DNA of 16,927 nucleotides from JBBKWG01 sp037968835. Lineage in GTDB: Bacteria; Pseudomonadota; Alphaproteobacteria; Rhodobacterales; Rhodobacteraceae. Shown in pieces: positions 6,184 through 13,403 of this stretch. The first letter of the stretch is position 1. Each line of letters starts with the position of its first letter. Under the pieces are notes generated by a model that made no database searches, was not told where the DNA came from, and worked only from the letters and a program-made list of their open reading frames with translations. The stretch lies in assembly GCA_037968835.1 (NCBI GenBank), contig JBBKWG010000006.1:1-16927 (forward strand). Direction: 5' to 3'. The translations under genes were made by a program, and so were the position numbers.

Positions 6184-7935
6184 ATGACGATGCCGCCCGA
6201 CTACACGAAATATCAGTCCGACGTCATCGTCGATCTGCTCCAAGCCTACGATGTCGAATACATCGCCATCAATCCGGGCGCGAGCTTTCGCGGCCTACAC
6301 GACAGCCTCGTCAACTACGGCGACGACAACCCGAAGATGCTGGTCTGCCAGCACGAGGAAACTGCCGTCCAGATCGCCCACGGCTATGCCAAGGCGACCG
6401 GCAAACCGATGGCCTGTATCCTCCATGATCTCGTCGGCCTTTTGCACGGTCAGATGGCGATCTATTATGCCTTCACCGACCGCGCGCCGATCCTGATCCT
6501 TGGCGCCACCGGGCCGATGGACGAAAGCAAGCGCCGCCCCCGGTCCGACTGGCACCACACCGCACAAAGCCAGGGCGACGCGGTGCGCAACTTCACCAAG
6601 TTCGACTACCAGCCCCACAACATCGCCGGCGTGCCCGACAGTTTCATGCGCGCCTGGTCCGCCATGGTCACCGAGCCCGCAGGCCCGGTTTATCTCTGCT
6701 ACGACGCCATGCTGCAAGAAACGCCCCTGACCGCCGACGTGAGCATCCCCGGACCCGAGATCGAAAAGGCCCCGGCACCGATGGCTGCCGATCCGGTGAA
6801 ACTCGAACAGATCGTCCACGCGCTTCTTTACGCCGACCGCCCCTGGATCATGGCCGAATTCACCGGCCGCCATCCGGGCAATTTCGAGAAACTCGTGACC
6901 CTTGCGGAAACCCTCGGCGTCGCAGTCTGGGACGTGAACTCGGCCCTGTGTTTCCCTAACCGCCACCCCCAATCGCTGTCGATGGACACCGACAGCCTGG
7001 CCAAAGCCGACGCCATCCTCGCGCTCGACGTGGTGGACTGGGAAAAGGCCACCGCCAAGCTCGACTCGACCACCCGCGACCTCACCTCCTACCTTTCGGA
7101 TGATTGCAAATGGATGGAGGTCGGCTTCCACGAAACCGGCATCGGCTCCTGGTCGCTCGACTATGGCCGCTACCTGCCCAAAAGCCTCTCCGCCCTCGGC
7201 GACCCGCGCCTCGCCATGCCGCAAATGACCGAGATCGCCACACGTCTGATCGCCGCCGATCCCGCACTCAGCGAAAAGATCGCCGCCCGAAAAGACGCCA
7301 TTGCCGTCCGTCACAACGCCGTATTCGCGCGCTGGGCCGACGAGGCGCAAACCGACCGCGACGCGTCCCCCGTGACGCCCGCACGCCTCGCCGATGAGGT
7401 CTGGAGCGTCATTCGCAACGAAGACTGGGTGCTCGCCGCCGGAACACTGCGCCAGTGGACCCGCAAGCTCTGGGACTTCGACGCCTCCCACCGCCACCCC
7501 GGCAAGGGTCTCGGCACCTCGACCCAGATCGGCATGGGGCTGGGCGTCGCGCTGGCCCACAAGAAGTCCGACAAGGTTGTTGTGACCTTCCAACCCGACG
7601 GCGACCTTATGTATGACGCGGGCGCGCTCTGGACCGCCGCCAAGCACGAGATTCCGCTGCTGATCGTCATGTTCAACAACCGCGCCTATTACAACGACTG
7701 GCACCACCAGATCCGCATGGCACGCGCGCGCGGCACAGACGAGGACCGCGCCCATATAGGCATGGACATTTTCGACCCCGAACCCGATTTCGCGGCGATG
7801 GCCAAGAGCATGGGCGTCTGGGCCGAAGGTCCGATCTTCCAGCCCGAAGACATCGCCCCGGCCGTGGCGCGCGCGCTTGCCGTGGTGAAATCGGGCAAAC
7901 CCGCGCTAGTGGATGTGATCTGTCAGCACCGGTAG
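6184..7935 (+). CDS. Thiamine-diphosphate-dependent enzyme (acetolactate synthase/benzoylformate decarboxylase superfamily)
   Basis: A 583-residue protein with the three-domain ThDP decarboxylase/synthase layout. The N-terminal pyrimidine-binding domain has the catalytic glutamate in CQHEETAVQIAHGYAKATGK (E58 or E59). The middle domain occupies about 200-345. The C-terminal domain has the diphosphate/Mg motif PDGDLMY (471-477) ending in FNN (497-499), and a FNNRAYYNDW stretch like that of acetolactate synthase-like enzymes. The ATG at 6184 follows AAGGAAAA; the frame is open further upstream but overlaps the previous gene without a ribosome site. As the last gene of the operon it could decarboxylate a 2-oxo acid or cleave a C-C bond in the product made by the Rieske/cupin enzymes. 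Which reaction is unknown; benzoylformate-, oxalyl-CoA- or sulfo-acid-type substrates cannot be separated by eye. Confidence 0.88.
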   Translation: MTMPPDYTKYQSDVIVDLLQAYDVEYIAINPGASFRGLHDSLVNYGDDNPKMLVCQHEETAVQIAHGYAKATGKPMACILHDLVGLLHGQMAIYYAFTDRAPILILGATGPMDESKRRPRSDWHHTAQSQGDAVRNFTKFDYQPHNIAGVPDSFMRAWSAMVTEPAGPVYLCYDAMLQETPLTADVSIPGPEIEKAPAPMAADPVKLEQIVHALLYADRPWIMAEFTGRHPGNFEKLVTLAETLGVAVWDVNSALCFPNRHPQSLSMDTDSLAKADAILALDVVDWEKATAKLDSTTRDLTSYLSDDCKWMEVGFHETGIGSWSLDYGRYLPKSLSALGDPRLAMPQMTEIATRLIAADPALSEKIAARKDAIAVRHNAVFARWADEAQTDRDASPVTPARLADEVWSVIRNEDWVLAAGTLRQWTRKLWDFDASHRHPGKGLGTSTQIGMGLGVALAHKKSDKVVVTFQPDGDLMYDAGALWTAAKHEIPLLIVMFNNRAYYNDWHHQIRMARARGTDEDRAHIGMDIFDPEPDFAAMAKSMGVWAEGPIFQPEDIAPAVARALAVVKSGKPALVDVICQHR

Positions 7936-7992
7936 GGCACTAAAAATGGATCTTACTTCTCTCATGGGCCTGGCCCCGAATTGAACACGAAA

Positions 7993-8016
7993 CGCCACGC
8001 GGTTCTCCGCGTGGCG
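7993..8016. terminator. Bidirectional hairpin between convergent operons
   Basis: CGCCACGCGG-TTCT-CCGCGTGGCG forms a 10-bp GC-rich stem with a four-base loop, placed midway between the stop of the ThDP enzyme (7935) and the stop of tctC (8036). The T-tract is weak: GCGTTTCGTGTT follows on the minus strand and GCCCTTC on the plus strand. Position and strength of the stem still make it the likely shared terminator. Confidence 0.75.
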
Positions 8017-8035
8017 GCCCTTCATCGCATCCGAC

Positions 8036-9496
8036 TTAGTTCGACGAACACGCCACCGCCGTGAACTCGATCTCGGCGCCGTCCTCATAGGACAACTCGC
8101 AGTCCATCCCGACCGCCAGTGCGTCGCGCTTGGCTTCGGCTCCGTCGATGGTCAGTGCCGTGCGCGAGCCGGAAACCTCGCCCATCTTCTCGGCTCCGTC
8201 GGCCATGAACGTCACCTCCTTGCCGCCATCGCCAAGCGCGGTGATCTTGCTGGCCACCGACATCATCGAAGACGCCGCTTCCATCGCCTCGCCGCTGCAC
8301 GCGACCGACTTGAACTCGTTCACGTCGCTGCCCGGGTCGTATTCCATTTCGCACAACATGCCGACGGCCAGATCGTCGCGCTCGGCCTCGGCCCCGTTCA
8401 GCGTGACCGTGGTGCGCGAGCCGGAAATTTCGCCGGTGACTTCGGTGTCGCCCGACATGAAGGTCACAAGCTTGTTGCGATCTTCAAGCGCCATGATCGC
8501 GGTCTGAACCTTGATCGTCGGCACCTCGACAGACAGCGCCGCCGAGATGATCCCGACAGTCTCGGGGCTTTGTTGCAATGCCGCGACCATCAGGTCCGCC
8601 ACTTCCTCGCCCCGAGCGGCCTCGATCGGCAGTCCCAGCTTTTCGGCCTCGGCCAGAAAGTCGGGGTCCTCCATCACTGCCATGTAGGCGGCGCGCATTT
8701 CCTCGAGCACGTCGGCCGGCACACCCGGAGGTGCTGCGGTCAGTCGACCAAGGCTCGAGTTCGCGGCGATCAGGTTGACGATCGACTTTGCCTTGTCGCT
8801 CTCGGCATAGGTGATGGCCGAGGGGATGCCCTCTGCCTCGCCCACAGCCAGCGCGAAATAGCCGTTTCCGGCATCGACGAAAGGTTGCAGCGAGGCTTTC
8901 GAGCCGACCTGTCCGACGACTTCGCCGCGCAGCATCGCCATCTCGCCCTCGTTGCCCTGATAGCCGGGGATGATGTTGATATTCAGATCAAAGGCATCCG
9001 CCAACATATTGGTTTCGTTATACGAAGCCGATCCGACGCCGGAAGCTGCGAAATTCACCTGCGTGTCGCTGTTCAACAGATCCTCGAAACTTTCCAGACC
9101 CGAATTTGTCGACAATGCAACTGCACGCAAGTCCGCCGCCGCCTTGCCGATCCAACTGAATTGCGTGAGGTCGAACTGCACGCCGTTGGTCTGCAGAATT
9201 TGCGCATAGATCAGTCCGGTATTGAACGTGCCGATGGTCAGACCGTCGGGGTCGGACGCGTAAAGCGTGTTCGCTCCGATGATATGCCCGGCACCCGGCA
9301 GGTTCTTGAAGATGATCTTGTCGGCGCCAAGTTTCTTTTCCAGATGCCGCCCGATCAGCCGCCCATAGGCGTCATAGTTACCGCCGGGGTTGGTGGCGAT
9401 GATATAGGTGACAGTCTTGCCCTCGTAGAAGCCCTGCGCCGAAACCGGCAGGGCTGCCAGACAGGCGAGTGCCACAGCTCCTAGTAATTTTCTCAT
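8036..9496 (-). CDS. TTT solute-binding protein (TctC/Bug family) with duplicated C-terminal extension
   Basis: The N-terminal part is a periplasmic binding protein of the tripartite tricarboxylate transporter: a signal peptide (residues 1-20, cleavage after PVSA), then YEGKTVTYIIATNPGGNYDA, KNLPGAGHIIGANTLY and a PGYQGNEGEMAMLRGEV block typical of Bug/TctC proteins. That domain is about 300 residues, but this protein has 486. The rest (about 332-486) is two tandem repeats of about 70 residues, each with an EVSGSRTALTIDGAEAKRDA-like core, an LAVGM turn and two cysteines (C382/C400 and C466/C483). GGGAGG lies ahead of the ATG. It is last in a minus-strand operon behind two cupins and is separated from tctA/tctB, which lie 4 kb away. 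TctC members bind mono-, di- or tricarboxylates or aromatic carboxylates; the ligand here is unknown. Confidence 0.88.
   Translation of the reverse strand: MRKLLGAVALACLAALPVSAQGFYEGKTVTYIIATNPGGNYDAYGRLIGRHLEKKLGADKIIFKNLPGAGHIIGANTLYASDPDGLTIGTFNTGLIYAQILQTNGVQFDLTQFSWIGKAAADLRAVALSTNSGLESFEDLLNSDTQVNFAASGVGSASYNETNMLADAFDLNINIIPGYQGNEGEMAMLRGEVVGQVGSKASLQPFVDAGNGYFALAVGEAEGIPSAITYAESDKAKSIVNLIAANSSLGRLTAAPPGVPADVLEEMRAAYMAVMEDPDFLAEAEKLGLPIEAARGEEVADLMVAALQQSPETVGIISAALSVEVPTIKVQTAIMALEDRNKLVTFMSGDTEVTGEISGSRTTVTLNGAEAERDDLAVGMLCEMEYDPGSDVNEFKSVACSGEAMEAASSMMSVASKITALGDGGKEVTFMADGAEKMGEVSGSRTALTIDGAEAKRDALAVGMDCELSYEDGAEIEFTAVACSSN
8048..8257 (-). repeat. C-terminal extension repeat 2 of TctC
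   Basis: Encodes residues 414-483 (VASKITALGDGGKEVTFMA to FTAVAC), aligned with the repeat at 8297-8503. Shared pattern: KxVTFM-x-G, GExSGSRTxxTxxGAEAxRDxLAVGMxCExxY, and a closing VACS. The two Cys are 17 residues apart. Confidence 0.8.
8297..8503 (-). repeat. C-terminal extension repeat 1 of TctC
   Basis: Encodes residues 332-400 (TAIMALEDRNKLVTFMSGD to FKSVAC). It is the first of two tandem copies of a small beta-rich unit; its Cys pair, C382 and C400, is 18 residues apart and could form a periplasmic disulfide. The fold looks OB-like or DUF5666-like by eye, with low certainty. Confidence 0.8.
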
Positions 9497-9524
9497 GTTT
9501 CCCTCCCTGGGATGAATGCCGGGG

Positions 9525-9543
9525 CGGGACGCTTACGGTCCCG
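9525..9543. other. Intercistronic inverted repeat upstream of tctC
   Basis: CGGGAC-GCTTACG-GTCCCG is a 6-bp stem with a 7-base loop in the 69-base gap between the cupin stop (9566) and the tctC ATG (9496). There is no T-tract, so it is more likely an mRNA stability or processing element that raises binding-protein yield than a terminator. Confidence 0.35.
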
Positions 9544-9565
9544 TCACCCGGGTCCTGATTGCCGG

Positions 9566-10162
9566 TCACTCGTCCGCCGGCGGTATCCAATATTCCTCGA
9601 ACCCTTCAGCGGGTTCAAGCTGGTCGAACCAGTCCAGTCCGATCGCTTTCATCACGCGGCTGTTGCACACGATGACACGGGCCTCAATATCCGATGTGTT
9701 GACCCGCTTGTGCGCGACATAGGGCGGGATGTAGATGAAATCGCCCGGCCCCCAGTCATAGACCTTGGGAGTCGTGTCCCAGGTCCACTCGAACTCCACC
9801 TTGCACTCGAACTGCACGTCGTAATGCAGGTCCTGGCCGGTGCCTTCGATCACGAAGGCGATCTCCTCGGACAGATGCCGCGAGGTGCCGGTGGCTTTCC
9901 CGGCCTCGATGAACTGCATGTAGATGTCGATGCAGCATTCCTTGGTGTCCATGCGCTCGTTGATGATGTGCTTGATCAGCCCGTCGGCGGACCGCTCCAT
10001 CGGCATGGTGTCCCATTTGACGACGTTGACTCGTTCCTTGTAGTCGGCGCGGAACTTCTGCGAAGCCTCCAGCGCGTCCTTGTAGAACGAGACTTCGGGC
10101 GCCCCGATTTTCGAGCGTTCGCGTTCGGTGGCGTCGGCGAATGTGCTTGGATCTATGCTCAT
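9566..10162 (-). CDS. Single-domain cupin protein
   Basis: A 198-residue protein with one cupin domain. Motif 1 is GTSRHLSEEIAFVIEGTGQD, giving a His and a Glu pair, and motif 2 is GDFIYIPPYVAHKRVN, giving a second His. Together these are a minimal metal site, though the usual HxH is reduced to a single His in motif 1. The start at 10162 (MSIDPSTF) is chosen because GAGG lies 5 bases upstream, overlapping the stop of the preceding gene. An in-frame ATG at 10201 would begin inside that gene. The protein is cytoplasmic. It sits between another cupin and tctC, so it likely acts on the ligand imported by that binding protein. Substrate and reaction are unknown; a sensor or isomerase role is possible. 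Confidence 0.75.
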   Translation of the reverse strand: MSIDPSTFADATERERSKIGAPEVSFYKDALEASQKFRADYKERVNVVKWDTMPMERSADGLIKHIINERMDTKECCIDIYMQFIEAGKATGTSRHLSEEIAFVIEGTGQDLHYDVQFECKVEFEWTWDTTPKVYDWGPGDFIYIPPYVAHKRVNTSDIEARVIVCNSRVMKAIGLDWFDQLEPAEGFEEYWIPPADE

Positions 10163-10169
10163 ATTGACC

Positions 10170-10745
10170 TCACAGGCTTGCCGGAGGGGCGTAGTCTTCA
10201 TGCCCCGGCACCGGTTCTTCCGGCGGAAATTGCACCATCTTCTGGAAGATCATGTGCATGAACAAAAACAGCGGCTTGGCTTTCAGGACCAGCACGAATG
10301 TCTCGTCGTCGCTGTCGTTCAGATGCTGGTGGACGCAGGCGTTCTCGACGATCAGCGCGTCGCCCGCCTCCCACGGCAGCTTGCGGCCGTCGTGGATGTC
10401 GTGACCCTTGCCCTTCAGCACGAAGAAAACTGCCGAATTCATGTGACCGTGGATCTGGCCGTAGCCGTGAGGAGCGAACGCATCCACATGCGCCTCGATC
10501 GACTGGGCGATCTTGTTGGCCTGCGGATTGATGACCTTCTTGCCGAAGTTGTGCGGACCGCCCTTCCAGTTCATCTCGGAGGTGCGATAGACCCGCGGCT
10601 GGGCATAAAGTTCTTCTTTCAACTGGCCGTAGGTGCCTTCCAGCGCGCGCACGAAAGTCCGCTTCTTGGTCCAGCGTTCCCAGACCACTTTCTCGCGTTT
10701 TTCGCTGTTATGACCAACGCCGGCCTCAGTCGAGTCGTCCGACAT
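10170..10745 (-). CDS. Single-domain cupin protein, first gene of the tctC operon
   Basis: A 191-residue protein with one cupin domain. Motif 1 is YGQIHGHMNSAVFFVLKGKG (HxH present, the usual Glu replaced by a hydrophobic residue) and motif 2 is GDALIVENACVHQHLN (two His). The N-terminal ~60 residues are charged, with REKVVWERWTKKRTFVRALE, and contain no signal peptide. The start at 10745 has GGGAGGA about 8 bases upstream; longer versions of the frame lack any ribosome site. The gap to the next cupin is only 7 bases. With the adjacent cupin it may form a two-subunit version of the double-cupin protein at 774-1901, an inference from domain count only. Substrate unknown. Confidence 0.75.
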   Translation of the reverse strand: MSDDSTEAGVGHNSEKREKVVWERWTKKRTFVRALEGTYGQLKEELYAQPRVYRTSEMNWKGGPHNFGKKVINPQANKIAQSIEAHVDAFAPHGYGQIHGHMNSAVFFVLKGKGHDIHDGRKLPWEAGDALIVENACVHQHLNDSDDETFVLVLKAKPLFLFMHMIFQKMVQFPPEEPVPGHEDYAPPASL

Positions 10746-10952
10746 GCCGTATCCTCCCTGGCTTCGACAAAAGGCTAACGCGGGCCATGCTTTCCCGTCA
10801 ATGGGATGCCGTTCCGGATAGGGGAACGTGATTGCGAGGCGGATTTGTGCGCGCAGGTGGGCCGCCGCCGCCGTCAAGATGGCCTTTGTGCGAACGGACT
10901 TCGTATGCGTAGATGTCTTGAATCACAGCAATTGTCTGAAAGGCAGACCGAG
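10746..10952. promoter_or_regulatory. Divergent intergenic region with CGTTCC-N7-GGAACG inverted repeat
   Basis: The 207 bases between the minus-strand cupin operon and the plus-strand hydrolase contain a 6-bp inverted repeat at 10810-10828. Its hexamer arm GGAACG also occurs in the operator at 13267-13283, but in the opposite order, so it is at best a relative of that site. No convincing -35/-10 pair was found. Confidence 0.3.
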
Positions 10953-11828
10953 ATGGTATCGACGTCGACGCTCCGCATCCTGGAGCCTGCCAGCAATATC
11001 CTGGCCTTCTACGATGGACGGATCCCCAACACTCGCCTGTTTTCCCAGGAAGCCAACTGGCTCGATGATGGTGCCTACGCGCTAGGGATCGCCAGTTACG
11101 TGGTGTTCGATGGAAACGACGCGCTGGTGTTCGACACCGGCATTTCCATTGCCCACGCCACGCTTGTCCGAAAGGAAATCGAACGGCGTGGCGTGACCTC
11201 GATACAGGTCGTGCTCAGCCATCATCACCGCGATCATGTTGCGGGAACGCAAGCCTTCGAGGATTGCGAGATATTGGCCAGTCGCAAGACGGCCGCCGCT
11301 CTGGAGGCAGCGCGCGACCGCTTCGCCAAAGGCACGCCGCCAATTGCGCCACTGGTGATGCCGACAAATATATTTGACGGGGTCAAAACCCTGCGCACGG
11401 GCGCCATCGACATCGAATTGCGGCCGCTGGATATCCACAGCTTTGACGGCCTCACGGTCTATCTGCCTGAATCCAGGACGTTGCTTGCAGGCGATACTCT
11501 TGAAGATACGGTCACTTATGTTGACGAACCCAAACGCCTCGGGACGCACCTTGCCGAACTTGACCGCTTGCTGACGTGGGATGTTGCAGCCATCCTGCCG
11601 GCGCACGGCGACCCGGATCGCATCGCGAAGGGCGGGTACGATATGTCGTTCGTCGAAGCCACGCGCGACTATACCGAGATGCTCTTGCAATGCCGTACCG
11701 ACCCGGTTCTGGCGACCCTTCCGCTTCAGGAATTCGTGGCGCGGCACATCCAGAACGGCTCTCTCATTTACTACGAAGCCTATGAAACGGTTCACAGAGA
11801 GAATGTCCGAGCGGTCCTGGCGAGTTGA
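10953..11828 (+). CDS. Metallo-beta-lactamase-fold hydrolase
   Basis: A 291-residue MBL-fold protein. The metal motif is SHHHRDHVAG, where H90-x-H92-x-D94-H95 is the standard HxHxDH. Further ligands fit the fold: a His in RPLDIHSFDG (H162), the bridging Asp in LLAGDTLED (D181) and the last His in ILPAHGD (H218). A C-terminal helical part (about 225-291) is like the MBL hydrolases acting on small esters, lactones or thioesters. The start at 10953 has only a weak ribosome site; the frame is open upstream to 10806, but that part is low-complexity Arg-rich and unlikely to be coding. The gene looks lower in GC and uses ATA and TTG codons more than neighbours, suggesting a separate origin. It converges with the VOC gene. 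Substrate unknown; lactonase or ring-opening hydrolase is possible. Confidence 0.8.
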   Translation: MVSTSTLRILEPASNILAFYDGRIPNTRLFSQEANWLDDGAYALGIASYVVFDGNDALVFDTGISIAHATLVRKEIERRGVTSIQVVLSHHHRDHVAGTQAFEDCEILASRKTAAALEAARDRFAKGTPPIAPLVMPTNIFDGVKTLRTGAIDIELRPLDIHSFDGLTVYLPESRTLLAGDTLEDTVTYVDEPKRLGTHLAELDRLLTWDVAAILPAHGDPDRIAKGGYDMSFVEATRDYTEMLLQCRTDPVLATLPLQEFVARHIQNGSLIYYEAYETVHRENVRAVLAS

Positions 11829-11873
11829 AACAGGTAGGCATCCCTCACCAACCGGTGCTTGGATCAACCGAAT

Positions 11874-12218
11874 TCAGACCGGACCCGGTTGCGCAAGCAC
11901 GACCAAATTCCCGTCCGGATCGCGCAATCGGATCAGGCTTACCGTATCTGCTGACTCAATGTCCGGCGGAGTCAATCCGCAAGCGGTCAATCGAGAATGC
12001 TCGCCCTTCAGGTCACCGACGATAAGCGTCATCGTCCCGCGCCCGGCATTGGCAGCATCTTCGAACAATTGAAATCCCGCATTGTCGCGATGGTGCCACT
12101 CGACAAGTCCACCCATCGGGCTTGCATCCGGAGTGCGTCCGAAGAGGTTTTCGAACCAGTCTTTGCTCCGATTCAGGTCGGTGCAGGACAAATGCGCATA
12201 TACTTTTTCAATCGTCAT
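11874..12218 (-). CDS. VOC (glyoxalase/bleomycin-resistance/extradiol) family protein
   Basis: A 114-residue one-domain VOC protein. Signs are the opening MTIEKVYAHLSCTDLNRSKDWFENLFG, the strand VEWHHRDNAGFQLF and the closing IRLRDPDGNLVVLAQ, the DPxGN turn being characteristic. The start at 12218 is fixed by AGGAG 6 bases upstream; another ATG two codons earlier sits right on that site. Small VOC proteins bind a divalent metal as dimers and range from glyoxalase-like lyases to dioxygenases and drug-binding proteins, so function stays open. It lies 102 bases downstream of the reductase gene on the same strand and could be transcribed with it, or from its own promoter in that gap. Confidence 0.8.
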   Translation of the reverse strand: MTIEKVYAHLSCTDLNRSKDWFENLFGRTPDASPMGGLVEWHHRDNAGFQLFEDAANAGRGTMTLIVGDLKGEHSRLTACGLTPPDIESADTVSLIRLRDPDGNLVVLAQPGPV

Positions 12219-12320
12219 TTGCATCTCCTGATCTGTGTGTGCCCAACCTTTGAACAGACCTGAAGTTCCTGATTTTCGCCGCCACATCGGCCCTAAAACA
12301 ATTGACTGCGCACCCAGCCA

Positions 12321-13184
12321 CTAACGCCCCGAAATCTCCGACAGCGACCGCACCTTGATCGGCAGTCCCAGGTATTCCGCGTCCGCCTCGTGCAGCAATT
12401 CCCGGACCCGGTCGGGACCGAGCCGCTTGATTAACTGGTCGATCAGGCCGAACAGCGGCAGCGCCAGTCCGGCCTGCTGGCTCAGGTCAAGAACCACGTC
12501 CATGTCCTTTTCGTGCCAGGTGAACTTCGAGTTGTCCCACCGCTCCAGCGTGGTGTTGCGGGCGGGGCATTTCAGCAGCGTCTCGCGCATCGACTGCGCG
12601 TCGATCCCGCAGGCCTTGGCCAGCGCCAGCGTCTCGTAATTGGCCACGCACGCGGCCCAGTGCATCATGTTGTTACAGGCTTTGCCCAACTGTCCCGAGC
12701 CGACCGGCCCCATGTGTTCGACGCTCCGGCTATAGGCCATCAGGACCGGCGTGACCGTCGCCAGATCAGCCTCGACGCCGCCGCAAAGCGAGATCAGTTC
12801 GCCGTTCTTTGCACCCTGAAGGCCATAGCAGACCGGCGCATCGACAAAACCGATGCCCGCTTGGGAACAGTCTTTTGCAAGCTCGATCATGGTTGCGGGA
12901 TGGTTGGTCGCCGCGATCACGATGACCTGCCCGGACTTCGGACCCGCCGCGAGCAATGCGCCGACGACGCTGCGCGACTGCGCGTCGGTGTTGACCACGA
13001 CGACCACCACGTCCGACGACCCGGCGATCTCGGAAAGATCGCGCGCCGCCGTCACGTCGCCCACCGTCGCCGCCGCCAAGACCGTGCTGTCGGCATCGAA
13101 TGCCAGCACGCGATGCCCTGCGTCCGCGACGTGACCCGCCATCGCCGCGCCCATCGCCCCTACACCCACAAAGCCTACGTCCAT
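12321..13184 (-). CDS. NAD(P)-dependent beta-hydroxyacid dehydrogenase (3-hydroxyisobutyrate dehydrogenase family)
   Basis: A 287-residue enzyme of the 3-hydroxyacid dehydrogenase family, which oxidises hydroxyacids or reduces semialdehydes. The N-terminal nucleotide fold has GFVGVGAMGAAMAG (4-17), with Asp at the end of beta-2 (FDAD), which favours NAD. The substrate motif is DAPVCYG (115-121), where the family norm DAPVSGG is altered at two positions. The catalytic region is VGSGQLGKACNNMM with K168 and N171/N172, and the C-terminal contact is HEKDMDVVLDLSQQAG. A GGGAGGG site lies ahead of the ATG. Transcribed away from tctA across the second copy of the shared operator, so it should respond to the same signal as the transporter. 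The changed substrate motif suggests an unusual hydroxyacid or imine substrate. Confidence 0.88.
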   Translation of the reverse strand: MDVGFVGVGAMGAAMAGHVADAGHRVLAFDADSTVLAAATVGDVTAARDLSEIAGSSDVVVVVVNTDAQSRSVVGALLAAGPKSGQVIVIAATNHPATMIELAKDCSQAGIGFVDAPVCYGLQGAKNGELISLCGGVEADLATVTPVLMAYSRSVEHMGPVGSGQLGKACNNMMHWAACVANYETLALAKACGIDAQSMRETLLKCPARNTTLERWDNSKFTWHEKDMDVVLDLSQQAGLALPLFGLIDQLIKRLGPDRVRELLHEADAEYLGLPIKVRSLSEISGR

Positions 13185-13266
13185 CTCGCCCTCCCGGTAT
13201 TTTCGCCTCGATCACACCGCCAGTGACGGGGCGAACACAACCGGGTGACCGATGCGGTTCTTGTAT

Positions 13267-13283
13267 ATGGAACGCCGGTCCAC
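13267..13283. promoter_or_regulatory. Palindromic operator, copy 2
   Basis: ATGGAACG-C-CGGTCCAC is the same element as at 673-689 with changes at two positions; the flanks also match (GTTC.T.TATATGGA upstream). It lies between the reductase and tctA, so it can serve both. A weak promoter, TTGCGC (13291-13296) and TAGGCT (13314-13319) with 17-base spacing, begins 7 bases after it, placing the operator just upstream of -35 as at copy 1. Confidence 0.7.
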
Positions 13284-13403
13284 TTGCGGTTTGCGCGATC
13301 ACAAGCCCGCGCTTAGGCTCGTGAGGCGCCCGATCCCGGACGCAAGGGGGTCTCGCCACATGCCGATTCGAGCGGCACAGCGGACAGATCCCAGGAGGAA
13401 TAG

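Noticed and set aside
6295..7755. 486-codon minus-strand frame opposite the ThDP enzyme
   Set aside because: The plus strand has the full ThDP motif set; the antisense product is Gly/Val/His-rich without domains.
8570..9484. 304-codon plus-strand frame opposite tctC
   Set aside because: Mirror of a gene with signal peptide and TctC motifs; no recognisable domain.
10806..10952. N-terminal extension of the MBL hydrolase
   Set aside because: Arg/Cys-rich sequence with no match to the MBL fold, better explained as the divergent promoter region.
11829..11873. Possible terminator between the convergent MBL and VOC genes
   Set aside because: Only a 4-5 bp imperfect stem (CCAA...TTGG) without a T-tract.
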